Under the pieces are notes generated by a model, which did not search any database, had not been told where the DNA came from, and worked only from the letters and a program-made list of their open reading frames with translations. DNA of 64,000 bases from Pontibacter liquoris. Its GTDB lineage: Bacteria; Bacteroidota; Bacteroidia; Cytophagales; Hymenobacteraceae. Location of the stretch: assembly GCF_022758235.1 (NCBI RefSeq), contig NZ_JALEBG010000001.1, positions 992,001-1,056,000 of the forward strand. Reading direction: 5' to 3'. Position 1 is the first letter of the stretch; each line of letters starts with the position of its first letter. Positions 27,649 to 36,507 of the stretch are shown here, piece by piece. Position numbers and translations under genes: made by a program.

Positions 27649-29415
27649 ATGAACGATAGACCGGAAAATAGACCAGGCGGGAAAGCGGCAGAGGCACCGG
27701 AAGATTTGCTTCCGGGCGAAGTGGCGTTGAAGCATACGGTGGAGGAAACCAGCTATAAGCAGACAAAGGGCGCCACGCTGAAAGACGACGCCAATGCAGG
27801 CCTGACTGTGGCCATGAACGGGATTCCGGATGGCATGGCTTGTGGGCTGCTGGCCGGTGTAAATCCGATTATGGGCTTATTCGCCGCTGCTTACGGGTGC
27901 CTGGTAGGCGGAATATTCAACAGCTCCAAACTGATGATCATTTCCACGACCAGTGCGGCCGCTTTTCTTTTATATCAGCTCACGCAAGGCTACCCGGAAG
28001 CGCAACGGGTGGATGCCCTGCTCTTGCTGGTCATCCTCTCCGGCCTCCTCATGGTTTTGATGGGGCTTTTGAAGCTTGGCAGCCTGGTGCGGTTTGTTTC
28101 TTATTCGGTGATGACGGGTTTTCTGGCCGGCATTTCTATCCTTACCATCCTCAGCCAGTTGCCCACGCTTTTTGCCATTCCCGCCGAAGGGTCCAACAAG
28201 GTGCTGCAAACCGTGAACCTGGTTCAGAACATTGATCTTACCAACTGGCATGCGCTACTCCCGGGGCTGGCGACCATCCTTTTTATGATTGTATTGCCCA
28301 AAACGCCTTTGGGCAATAAATCGGCTATTGTCTCCATCGCCTTGCCCTCGCTTTTCATTTTTTTACTTAAATGGACAGACGTGGAAGTGGTGACTGATGT
28401 AGGGGAAATTCCAAAAGGCTTGCCGCCCTTTCAGCTGCCCGATTTTTCGCTGCTGCAGCCCACCCTGTTCAGTGGAGCGCTTTCGCTGGCACTGATCACG
28501 CTCATTCAGGCAGCCGGCGTCAGCCAGAGCGTGCCCAACCCGGATGGCACGCGGTCCAACACGTCCAAAGATTTTATAAGCCAGGGGATCGCCAACGTTT
28601 CGTCCGGATTATTCGGTGGCATTGGCGTGGGCGGTTCTTTAGGTTCCACTTCGTTAAACATCGTTTCGGGAGCCCGAAGCCGGTGGGCCGGCATCTTTTC
28701 GGGTTTACTGGTGCTGGCACTTGTCTTGCTGTTGCCCGGCCTGATCGGCAACGTGGCCATGCCCGTGCTAGCGGCTATCATGATCTATGCCATGGCAAGC
28801 TCCCTGAAGCTGGAAGAGAACATACAAGTATGGAACGCCGGCTGGGCATCCCGGATCGGCCTTGTGTGCACGTTCCTGATCACCTTGTTTATGCCGGTTC
28901 AATACGCGGTGCTGATCGGTGTACTTCTCTCTTTTGCGCTTTATTTCTTTACTTCTTCCCGGTTGGTACAACTACATCGGAGGCGGCTTTTAAGCCAGGG
29001 ATGGTTTGAGGAAATAACGCTGCCTGCCGAAATTGAAAATGAAGCGATACACATTTTTGCCGTAGATGGTGATCTGCATTTTGCGGGAGCACGGGTGTTA
29101 GAAACCCAGTGGCCGAAACTGTTACCCAAAACCCGCCGCCCTGTCATTATTCTGGAGCTGCGGGGCCGCAATAACATCGGGGCCACCCTGACAGAGGTGA
29201 TCGAAAGCTTTTACGATAAGATTACAAAAGCAGAAGGCCGGTTTTACATTACAGAATTAGGCGAAAACAGTTATGACTCCTTCCAGGTGCAGGCAAGCTC
29301 CGAAGTATTAAAAGGAATCCGGATCGTGAAGAAACACCCGATCATTGGCAAAAGTACGCAACAGGCTATGCTGGAGGCGCAGGATTGGCTTGAAAACGGT
29401 GCTCCCGCAAATTAA
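27649..29415 (+). CDS. SulP family inorganic anion transporter with STAS domain
   Basis: The 588-residue protein has a charged N-terminal extension (about 45 residues). The SLC26/SulP membrane domain follows: AGLTVAMNGIPDGMACGLLAGVNP region, then GSLGSTSLNIVSGARSRWAG, 12-14 helices. The C-terminus is a cytoplasmic STAS-like domain (about 455-570). Members transport sulfate, bicarbonate or other anions. Downstream of the sulfatase and BASS genes it could move the released sulfate, in either direction. The operon call rests on same strand and 36-bp spacing. Confidence 0.92.
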   Translation: MNDRPENRPGGKAAEAPEDLLPGEVALKHTVEETSYKQTKGATLKDDANAGLTVAMNGIPDGMACGLLAGVNPIMGLFAAAYGCLVGGIFNSSKLMIISTTSAAAFLLYQLTQGYPEAQRVDALLLLVILSGLLMVLMGLLKLGSLVRFVSYSVMTGFLAGISILTILSQLPTLFAIPAEGSNKVLQTVNLVQNIDLTNWHALLPGLATILFMIVLPKTPLGNKSAIVSIALPSLFIFLLKWTDVEVVTDVGEIPKGLPPFQLPDFSLLQPTLFSGALSLALITLIQAAGVSQSVPNPDGTRSNTSKDFISQGIANVSSGLFGGIGVGGSLGSTSLNIVSGARSRWAGIFSGLLVLALVLLLPGLIGNVAMPVLAAIMIYAMASSLKLEENIQVWNAGWASRIGLVCTFLITLFMPVQYAVLIGVLLSFALYFFTSSRLVQLHRRRLLSQGWFEEITLPAEIENEAIHIFAVDGDLHFAGARVLETQWPKLLPKTRRPVIILELRGRNNIGATLTEVIESFYDKITKAEGRFYITELGENSYDSFQVQASSEVLKGIRIVKKHPIIGKSTQQAMLEAQDWLENGAPAN

Positions 29416-29665
29416 AACGCAAAACAAGCGGCCGCTTACCGGTCTTTGTGCTTTTACCTGGTTTGAGTGTTTTGCCTGCTTTTTATACTTCAAGGGCTTC
29501 TTTGAATTTTCCTTTGCGGGTAATCAGATAAGGAGCAGGAAGTATAAATGTGCTGTTGTGCTCCAACACACCTGAAAAACACTTAAGGGCGATGTAAGGA
29601 TTGGGCTACCTTTACCCATGATTTACAAAGTTGAATACCTGCAAGGGCCTTACCTTACCAGGTAT

Positions 29666-29688
29666 AAGTATAAGCAAGTATAAGTATA
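29666..29688 (+). repeat. Cluster of three AAGTATA words in the leader of the DUF998 gene
   Basis: AAGTATA occurs at 29666, 29676 and 29682 (the last two overlapping by one base), all in the same orientation. The cluster ends 16 bp before the ATG at 29705. The leader reads as a small tandem array of TATAAG/CAAGTATA units. Position suggests an effect on transcription or translation of the following gene, but none is shown. Confidence 0.75.
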
Positions 29689-29704
29689 AGGTTGAACGGA
29701 TAAG

Positions 29705-30373
29705 ATGCCTAACCTGAATTTTTCACAGCGGCGAAAGCTGATACGCGTGGGTGCGGTCAGCTGCTACGTGGCCTGTATCGGCGATTTCCTGGTTACAATC
29801 CTGCTAGCAATGCTTTCGCCGGGGTATGATTCACTGGAGCAGCCCGAAAGCTTCCTGAGCGTTTCCGGCAGCCCGGTTGCTCCCTGGTTTGCTGCCTGGA
29901 GCGTTGCTTTTTCGGGCTTGTTGATCTTGTCTTCCCTGGGGATTATGGCGGCTTTTCGCCAAAGGCATTCGGCAAGTATAACGGTGTTGGCTTCGCTGAT
30001 CACGCTCTATGGCATTGGGGAGGGCATTATATCAGGGGTGTTTCCTTTTGATATTGTTAACGGCAGGCTTAGTGTGTCCGCGCAGATCCACGAAGTAGCC
30101 AGTATTGTGGGGCAGATAGGTTTATACCTGGTGCCGGTGGCAGGCTGGTATGCATTGCGCCGGGAGTATCCGCTTATCAAGGGTCTGTCTATACTTGTGA
30201 TCGTTTCCGGAAGTATTTTCGTGTTGCTTTACAACGCCTCCAAGCTGCACCTGGTGAGTTACCGGGGCCTGTGGCAGCGGCTCTTTATGGCCACCTATTT
30301 CCTTTACCTCATGTACCTGGCGTTGCTTGCCGACCGGCGGGCACGGGACCTGCCATCGCCAAATCGAGCTTAA
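29705..30373 (+). CDS. DUF998 family membrane protein
   Basis: This 222-residue protein has about six membrane helices. The first loop, LSPGYDSLEQPESFLSVSGSP, has the PGYxxxxQxxSxL pattern seen in DUF998 proteins. The function of the family is unknown. Its last four bases overlap the stop end of the convergent mprF gene (30370-30373), so the two transcripts must overlap. Three AAGTATA words precede it and two lie inside it (29974, 30190). Confidence 0.72.
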   Translation: MPNLNFSQRRKLIRVGAVSCYVACIGDFLVTILLAMLSPGYDSLEQPESFLSVSGSPVAPWFAAWSVAFSGLLILSSLGIMAAFRQRHSASITVLASLITLYGIGEGIISGVFPFDIVNGRLSVSAQIHEVASIVGQIGLYLVPVAGWYALRREYPLIKGLSILVIVSGSIFVLLYNASKLHLVSYRGLWQRLFMATYFLYLMYLALLADRRARDLPSPNRA

Positions 30374-32982
30374 ACTGTCGTCTCCGATACTTTTTTCAGC
30401 GCAACCGGCACCTGCAGGAGCTGGTAATCGTCTTCGTAGACGAGGTACTTTTTCTCCCAGGCCGGCGAGAACTTCTCTTTATACTTCCGCAGCCCTTTAA
30501 AATGCCCGAATGTGCGCAGGTGCTCGTAGGCATAGCGGATCGTCTTTTGCTGAAAACTCCTGCCATCGATGCCCGATAGCGGCGCCAGGCCCATGTTTAC
30601 TTTCCGGTAGCCTTTGGCTTTAAAGTATAAAAAGGCTTGGCAGAGCAGCATATCCAGGACGCCGTTGGGAGCGTCGGGCAATTGCCGGATCAGATCGTAG
30701 ACGGCCATGCCCGGCACGCCGCAGGGCACTACGTCCAGAAAGGCGTATACTTTTTCATCTGCCTTCTCAATGGTCAGGATCGGATGGTCTTTCAAGATAG
30801 CCGCATCAAAAACACCTTCGGTAAAAGTCAGCTCCGCCTTTCCCTTGTCCTGCAGCCAGAGCGTGGAGACCTGTTCCAGCTTTTGCAGCAAGCCGGCTTT
30901 AATCGGCGGGTCGTATACTTTAAAAGCAAACCCATCGCTTGTCAGTTTGCGGATGGCATTGCGGTTGGCATGCATTTTACCGCCTTCTAGCGTAAAAGAC
31001 GGCAGGTCCACGATGGCTTCTTCCCCAATCGGAAAGTTTTTTTTGCCCAGCAAAGTATAAACGGGCAGGTTTTCTTCGGATACACGGTAATAAGCCGTAA
31101 TAAACCCGTTCTGGGCGCAATACCTATCAAAGGCTTGGATCGCCGCTTTCATCGCCTCCGGCATAGCAGCTACGGGGTCCTCCAGCGCAATAGCCACATG
31201 GCGCCATACTTTAAAAGAAACGAACGCCTGCCTGTCGGGGGTAAAAAAGAAAAGCTTGTCGGGATAGGTTTTAAAATAATCGAGGGAGGAGTGGCCATAC
31301 TTGCCGGTCAAAGTGGCTGCCAGGGCTTTTTCTTCGGCAGAGTTAAACGGCTTTTGCAGGTAGGGGCGCAGCAAGCCATAGAGCACAAAAACCAGGTATG
31401 CGGCCCCTGCCGAGTAAAGCGAGAAAATGAACCAACGGGCAAAGGGCGTCCGTGGATCTATGCCTGCATTATCGAAGGTGAAAAAAAGCCGGAGCACCTG
31501 CCGGATGGATTGGGCGAGGCCGAAGTCCAGGCCAAAATGCACCCGGTCCATATAGTAAAATCCTATCACGCCATAGAGCAAGACCAGCAGCAACCCGTAA
31601 ACCAGCACCAGGATACTGAGCCGGGTGTAGCGTGGGTGCGGCCTTAAAATGTAAGCCGAGCGGGTATAAAGCAGGCTGCAAAGTGTAAGGGTCGCAAACA
31701 AGGCTTCTTCGTAATCGATGGCTTTGGTTAGGTGCCCGATAATGGAAAGCGAGACAAGTATAACTGCCAGCACCCAGGCGCGCCGGGAGCCCTGCAGCAG
31801 GAAAACAGCCAGCAGCAAAAGGATCATGCCGGCCACCATCACCAAGCCGTTCGATGCCGAGATAACCTCCTGTGGAAAAATTTCCCGGACAAACTGCAGA
31901 CGGGCCGGTATAGCCGGCGTAATCACCGAGAGCACATTGACGATGCCCGTAAAAAAGAGCAAAAGGGCCGGAAACACCCGCAAAAGGAAGCTGTCTTTTT
32001 TGATGAAGAAACTGCCCACGCCGGCCAGCAGCGGCAACCAGAAGTCAAACAACCGGAAAAGCAAGGTAACCGCGGCCGCAGCAACAACCGGCAGGCCGTA
32101 CCGGGTCAGGATAACGGTCATAGCTACCTCAATGGCACCCAGTCCCCGAAGCAATGGGGAGGCGATCAGCAAAATCATCATGATCACGTACCCGACAAAA
32201 GCCGCCGGCCAGGAGGCCTCATAGCCCAGGGCCAGCATGGCGATGTAAAGATGGGCTACCCCGATAAAGTCGATGAGCAAAGCGGCTGCCAAAGCGTCCC
32301 ATAGTTGCCCTCGGTCCAGCGGCTGCCGGGTGATCTCGTCGAGCAGGGTAGCCCACTGGGGCAGCCTATTGTGAAGCAACCTGTAAGCCCGTCCCTGTTT
32401 GAGAAAAGAGACCAGCACCGCCATTAAACCTGCTGTGAGCAGCACCAGGAAGCCAAAACCCAGCAACGCAGGCGCCTGCAGTTGCCCCCGCAGCAAAGCA
32501 TAGCCCAGCGCCGGCACGGCAACAAGTATGGTGGAGAGCATGCCGCAGACACTGTAGAGCGAGGAAGCCAGGTATACGTGTGTCTTGCTAACCTGCTGTG
32601 ATTCGATCTGGCGGGAGAAGAAGGCCAGCGAGGAGAAGCCACCGGCCGGCAACAGCACGCTGACGAGGTTGCGTTTCAGAAATAAAACGACCGCCTGCGG
32701 CCGGCTTACCGCGCTCCCCAGCGACCTGAAACAACGGACGTATACTTCGCCCTGCAGCAGAATATGGACGGCCGTCAGCAATGCACCAAGTACCAGGTAG
32801 AAAACCTTTGCCTGCCGCAATTGGCGCGTGATGGCTACCAGTTCAAGCTGCTGGTGCTGCAGAAAGTATACGGCCATCACCAGCATAAACAAAGCCAGCA
32901 GCGCCTGCCAGAAAAACAGGTTGTGCAGCAGGCGGGGAAAAAAGGCAATCCCCCTGTTTTTAAGTGCCGCCATGTTTTTCAT
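30370..32982 (-). CDS. mprF: MprF-like lysylphosphatidylglycerol synthetase/flippase
   Basis: This 870-residue protein has two parts. The N-terminal flippase-like domain (about 1-350) has FLKRNLVSVLLPAGGFSSLAF and is followed by more helices to about 545. The C-terminal DUF2156 GNAT-like synthetase domain spans about 570-860: TGKYGHSSLDYFKTYPDKLFFF region, then KGYRKVNMGLAPLSGI. MprF transfers an aminoacyl group (usually lysine from Lys-tRNA) to phosphatidylglycerol and flips the product, lowering surface charge and protecting against cationic peptides. It is the last gene of a minus-strand run after the cyanophycinase-like and AI-2E genes. The amino acid used cannot be told from sequence. 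Confidence 0.88.
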   Translation of the reverse strand: MKNMAALKNRGIAFFPRLLHNLFFWQALLALFMLVMAVYFLQHQQLELVAITRQLRQAKVFYLVLGALLTAVHILLQGEVYVRCFRSLGSAVSRPQAVVLFLKRNLVSVLLPAGGFSSLAFFSRQIESQQVSKTHVYLASSLYSVCGMLSTILVAVPALGYALLRGQLQAPALLGFGFLVLLTAGLMAVLVSFLKQGRAYRLLHNRLPQWATLLDEITRQPLDRGQLWDALAAALLIDFIGVAHLYIAMLALGYEASWPAAFVGYVIMMILLIASPLLRGLGAIEVAMTVILTRYGLPVVAAAAVTLLFRLFDFWLPLLAGVGSFFIKKDSFLLRVFPALLLFFTGIVNVLSVITPAIPARLQFVREIFPQEVISASNGLVMVAGMILLLLAVFLLQGSRRAWVLAVILVSLSIIGHLTKAIDYEEALFATLTLCSLLYTRSAYILRPHPRYTRLSILVLVYGLLLVLLYGVIGFYYMDRVHFGLDFGLAQSIRQVLRLFFTFDNAGIDPRTPFARWFIFSLYSAGAAYLVFVLYGLLRPYLQKPFNSAEEKALAATLTGKYGHSSLDYFKTYPDKLFFFTPDRQAFVSFKVWRHVAIALEDPVAAMPEAMKAAIQAFDRYCAQNGFITAYYRVSEENLPVYTLLGKKNFPIGEEAIVDLPSFTLEGGKMHANRNAIRKLTSDGFAFKVYDPPIKAGLLQKLEQVSTLWLQDKGKAELTFTEGVFDAAILKDHPILTIEKADEKVYAFLDVVPCGVPGMAVYDLIRQLPDAPNGVLDMLLCQAFLYFKAKGYRKVNMGLAPLSGIDGRSFQQKTIRYAYEHLRTFGHFKGLRKYKEKFSPAWEKKYLVYEDDYQLLQVPVALKKVSETTV

Positions 32983-33007
32983 ACTTCATATCTTGTTCCT
33001 GAATAGC

Positions 33008-34078
33008 TTATGCCTGCCCTTTTTGGTTGCCCAGCAACAGCCCCCAGGGCCTGAGTATAGCAATACGGTCGAAGAAGAGTTTGAGGATGCCTGTCAGGGG
33101 GATTGACAGGATCATGCCGGCGATACCCCAGAGGGCATGCCCGGCAATGACCACCGTGATGGCCACCAAGGCATTGACCTGTACCTTGGACGCGACCAGG
33201 TAAGGGATGATAAAGGTGTTGTCGATGAAATGAATCAGGGCCGCCAGCGCCAGCACCAACAGGGGGTAGGTCATGGTATCTTTGGTGATGAAGGTGACCA
33301 TGAGCATGAGCGAAACGGCCACCAGGCCACCCAGGTATGGGATCACATTCAGGAAGGCGCCGATAATACCAAGCAGCAGCGCGAACTCAATGCCGATCAG
33401 GTAGAGCCCCACGGCATACAACGCAGCTACGATAGCAGCTTCCAGCACCAGGCCCGTCAGGTAGTTTTGGATCAACGATCTGGTTTCTCCCAAAACCTCT
33501 ACCATGGTGGCCGTTCTACTTTTAAATAGCTCGTAGAGAAAGGCAACGAGTAGGGGCCGGTAGAAAAGAAGCAGGACAACATAAATGCACGCCAGCAGGG
33601 TTTCTTCCAGCATAAAACCGATGGCAATAAATGCCTGCCCGATCGCCTTGCTGGTGCTGTGGATCAGGCGATCTTCCGTCTCGGTGGTCCATTTGTTTAT
33701 TTGTAGCGCATTTGCATGAAACAAGCCCGATACCCAAAGCAGCACCTGGTGCAGTAACTGCTGCATTTTGAGCAGCATGTAAGGGAAAAGGCTGCTCAGC
33801 AGCCCTGCCTGGGTAGTGATATAGAACATGATAATGCCGGTGAGTAAAATGACGGGGGCCAGCGTGATGAGGATCGCGAGGGCCCTACTAATCCTCTTTT
33901 GAACCAGCCAGTTCACGATCGGGTGAAGTACGATGGATATGATCACCCCAAAAAGGAAAGGCACCAGTATAGCCTGTGCTATGGAGAGCATCGCGATAAA
34001 CACATAGAGGCCTAACAGTAGCAATGCCAGCCTGGCGTAGCGGGGCAAAGGCAGGACGTAGGGCTTTTCTTCTATCAT
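33008..34078 (-). CDS. AI-2E family transporter
   Basis: The 356-residue inner-membrane protein belongs to the PF01594 (TqsA/YdiK/PerM) family. Features are an N-terminal three-helix group with FGVIISIVLHPIVNWLVQKRISR, a long amphipathic central stretch and the C-terminal FALLLGIIGAFLNVIPYLGG and IPLTGILKLFFDR. Members export autoinducer-2 or act as Na+/H+ antiporters, and the role here is open. The start codon abuts the stop of the upstream cyanophycinase-like gene (34078/34079) and mprF follows after 25 bp. Confidence 0.92.
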   Translation of the reverse strand: MIEEKPYVLPLPRYARLALLLLGLYVFIAMLSIAQAILVPFLFGVIISIVLHPIVNWLVQKRISRALAILITLAPVILLTGIIMFYITTQAGLLSSLFPYMLLKMQQLLHQVLLWVSGLFHANALQINKWTTETEDRLIHSTSKAIGQAFIAIGFMLEETLLACIYVVLLLFYRPLLVAFLYELFKSRTATMVEVLGETRSLIQNYLTGLVLEAAIVAALYAVGLYLIGIEFALLLGIIGAFLNVIPYLGGLVAVSLMLMVTFITKDTMTYPLLVLALAALIHFIDNTFIIPYLVASKVQVNALVAITVVIAGHALWGIAGMILSIPLTGILKLFFDRIAILRPWGLLLGNQKGQA

Positions 34079-34966
34079 TTAGAACATCTGATGGTTTGGT
34101 CCTTGCTGCGCTTCTGAAAACCTGCCGGGGCTAACCATAAAGCACTTGCCCATGGGCAGTACGTGCAGCAACAGGTGCTCCAGGCACAGTGCCTCGCCGT
34201 TGGCGATGGCCGGGAAGTTATTTTCATACAACTGCCGGCCATCCATGAGCACGACCAGGCCAGTACCAATGGTTTCAATCACATTCCCGTTCCGGATCAT
34301 CACGCCGGTGTCTTCACCCAATCCAATGCCAATGTGGTCCGGGTACGCCGCGATCGACTCGATAAGGCGCGGCATGCGGCGGCGGTTTATAAAGTGTGTG
34401 TCGATGATCAGGTTGGGCAGTAACGAAAGGCCTTCTCCCAGCCGTACGGTCCCTTTTGCCAGGATGCGCCTGTGTTCGGCGCTCCGGATCATGATGTTAC
34501 CGAGCGCCATGGCACCGGCACTGGTACCGGAGATCAGGAATTTTTCTTCCTGCTGGTAGCGCTGCTGAAGGATGGAAAGTGCCTGCGATTGCAGAAATGC
34601 AGCGGCTATCCTGCTTTGGTCACCGCCCGTGAACAGCACGCCGTGGGCCTGCCGCAAACGCGCCAGGTTTTCCGGTTGGTCTGCCTCTTCCCGCGTTTGG
34701 ATGTGCAACACGCCCACGTTGTGGCTGTCAAGCAGGGCAAATGCCTGCACGTAAGCAGCGCCTACTTCTTCGGGTATGAGCGAGGCTGTGGTCACGATTT
34801 CCAGCCTGGAAGTTTTGCCATAAAGCTCCCGGTGTATTCTTTCCAGAATGCCTTGTTGAAAGAAGTTTATTTTCCTTCTCAGATTCGGTAAGGAGGGGGT
34901 TGGATAAGTGCCCTTGTCTACATTCCCTCCAATGGCAATTATTTTTCCTTTTGGGACAGGCATCAT
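34079..34966 (-). CDS. Cyanophycinase-like serine peptidase (S51 family)
   Basis: The 295-residue protein resembles CphB, which cleaves the beta-Asp-Arg dipeptides of cyanophycin. Family marks are GKIIAIGGNVDKG at the start, FTGGDQSRIAAAF (about 112-124), the nucleophile motif GTSAGAMAL (about 146-154) and HFINRRRMPRLIESI with GIGLGEDTGVMI. There is no signal peptide, so it is probably cytoplasmic. No cyanophycin synthetase is in the window. Linkage to AI-2E and MprF (abutting genes) may point to another substrate, perhaps another beta-aspartyl or arginine-containing peptide. Confidence 0.88.
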   Translation of the reverse strand: MMPVPKGKIIAIGGNVDKGTYPTPSLPNLRRKINFFQQGILERIHRELYGKTSRLEIVTTASLIPEEVGAAYVQAFALLDSHNVGVLHIQTREEADQPENLARLRQAHGVLFTGGDQSRIAAAFLQSQALSILQQRYQQEEKFLISGTSAGAMALGNIMIRSAEHRRILAKGTVRLGEGLSLLPNLIIDTHFINRRRMPRLIESIAAYPDHIGIGLGEDTGVMIRNGNVIETIGTGLVVLMDGRQLYENNFPAIANGEALCLEHLLLHVLPMGKCFMVSPGRFSEAQQGPNHQMF

Positions 34967-35169
34967 GTGCTACAATTAGGTGAATGCTGCAGGACAGCAG
35001 TCGGTATTGGTTTGTATTTAATACGGTAGAAAAATAAACAAAACAATAGTTGGGGAGTAAAAATAAGAAGTGCGGGAGGTAAACGGCCCGGCCCCCTTTC
35101 CCGTTGCCTGTATGTTTGGCAGGTGTAGCGTTGTTTCTGATACAGTATAGCAGATCTTAATCAAGCCAT

Positions 35170-35742
35170 ATGGAATTGGTATTATACAGGCACTGGTGGC
35201 TGTTAAGCTTAAAAGGTGTCGTATTAATCTTGCTGGGCATTCTAGCCTTTTTGTTTCCTATTAGCATCATTATCGGTCTTGCGGTGTACATCGGCGTATT
35301 CCTTGTTTTTATGGGCGTTCTGTTAATTGTCGCCGCTTTTGCCAACAAGGATAAAAGCCAGTGGGGGTGGATCCTGGCCATCGGGCTATTTGATGTGGTG
35401 CTGGGGGCGGTCCTGATGTTTTACCCACTGCTCACAGCCATCGCCTTTGCTATCCTGACCGGTTTCTGGGCAATCTTTACGGGTATGCTGCAGATAGTAG
35501 CTTTTTTCTCGGTGCGGAAACTGCATTCGGGTACCTGGATACTCATGCTGCTGACAGGATTGCTGACCATTTTGCTGGGCATGTACCTGATCGGGAGCCC
35601 ATTCAGCGGAGCGGTTGCTTTAACGTACCTGTTGGGCTTGGAAGCACTGCTGGTCGGCTTCATGAGCCTGGTGTATTCGTTCCGGCTGCGCAAGATCGCG
35701 TCCCCTCCGGCGGGAGAAGGGCCCTACCAGTTTTCGCCTTGA
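35170..35742 (+). CDS. HdeD/DUF308 family membrane protein
   Basis: This 190-residue protein has six short helices forming three DUF308 hairpins, with ALLGLVLL-type repeats such as GVVLILLGILAFLFP, FDVVLGAVLMFYPLL and TGLLTILLGMYLIG. HdeD in enterobacteria supports acid resistance at high cell density; other members are uncharacterised. It is monocistronic and divergent from the cyanophycinase-AI-2E-mprF run. A 190-residue length and the absence of a signal peptide are normal for the family. Confidence 0.87.
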   Translation: MELVLYRHWWLLSLKGVVLILLGILAFLFPISIIIGLAVYIGVFLVFMGVLLIVAAFANKDKSQWGWILAIGLFDVVLGAVLMFYPLLTAIAFAILTGFWAIFTGMLQIVAFFSVRKLHSGTWILMLLTGLLTILLGMYLIGSPFSGAVALTYLLGLEALLVGFMSLVYSFRLRKIASPPAGEGPYQFSP

Positions 35743-35922
35743 AATAGGCGGTATTGTAGATGGGAGAGCATGTTTTGAGTTTTGCTTCGGCTTGCGTGAG
35801 AATATACAAAACAGCCCGGCTATACTTGTAGGAGCAACTCAAAGAGAGAGGAAGCGGTAAAAGTCACGTTAACATGAGTGCTGTTATCTGACTCACCTCA
35901 CACTATTAAGCTAAACTCTGCT

Positions 35923-36168
35923 TTAATCTGTACCCTCTCCGCCCACAAGTCCGTCACAGGCATAACCTTTCACCTTTTCTTCCTCCTGAAAGTAACTGGC
36001 AAGCCCTTTAAAGGTGCCTATGGCAAAGCCAGCCATCTTACGCTTGGAGTAGTAATCTAAAATCAATATGTTCTTGCCTACCTTGGTAACATGTAATGGG
36101 GGTGGGTTTGTCTGGCTGTTCTCCTGCTTAATGCCACCGTGCATGTGGGAACCGATGTACCGAAGCAT
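35923..36168 (-). CDS. Small hypothetical ORF (81 aa)
   Basis: This is an 81-codon frame in an AT-rich stretch, following the 108-codon frame on the same strand by 12 bp. The product (MLRYIGSHMHGG start, KVGKNILILDYY and FKGLASYFQEEEKVKGY inside) matches no family I recognise and has no signal peptide or membrane helix. It could be a real small gene, a remnant, or chance. Only its pairing with the neighbour and its amphipathic composition support it. Confidence 0.25.
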   Translation of the reverse strand: MLRYIGSHMHGGIKQENSQTNPPPLHVTKVGKNILILDYYSKRKMAGFAIGTFKGLASYFQEEEKVKGYACDGLVGGEGTD

Positions 36169-36180
36169 GTCGTACGTTAT

Positions 36181-36507
36181 TCAGATGGGGTTAATGTAGC
36201 GTTTAAAGACTAACAACAGGTCCGGTACGAATAATTTCCCGAACTTTTCCTGAAAAACGGAATAAGGTATCTCTTCCAAGCGTGCGCCCTTATCTATAAT
36301 GGTAAACAGTTCCGATATCGGGTAGATCTCGTTCATCTGGTAAGGCTCCTGCAAGCGGTTCAGCCCTTCGCGCGGCATAATCCTGATCCAGGTGCTGTAA
36401 TTAAGTAAAGTTGGCCTGGTGGCACATAAACGCCTTCTTTTTATTTGCATACCGACCCATAGCTCAACTTCGCTGTGGTAAACCGCTACGACAGGCAGCA
36501 TGCCCAT
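36181..36507 (-). CDS. Hypothetical ORF or gene remnant (108 aa)
   Basis: This 108-codon frame is protein-like in its C-terminal two thirds (YQMNEIYPISELFTIIDKGA, then EEIPYSVFQEKFGKLFVPDL). That part vaguely recalls the C-terminal part of NmrA-type NAD(P)-binding proteins (a helix, a short strand and a VPYxxF-like segment). The first 35 residues do not. It may be the 3' remnant of a larger gene. No neighbour suggests a role. Confidence 0.3.
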   Translation of the reverse strand: MGMLPVVAVYHSEVELWVGMQIKRRRLCATRPTLLNYSTWIRIMPREGLNRLQEPYQMNEIYPISELFTIIDKGARLEEIPYSVFQEKFGKLFVPDLLLVFKRYINPI

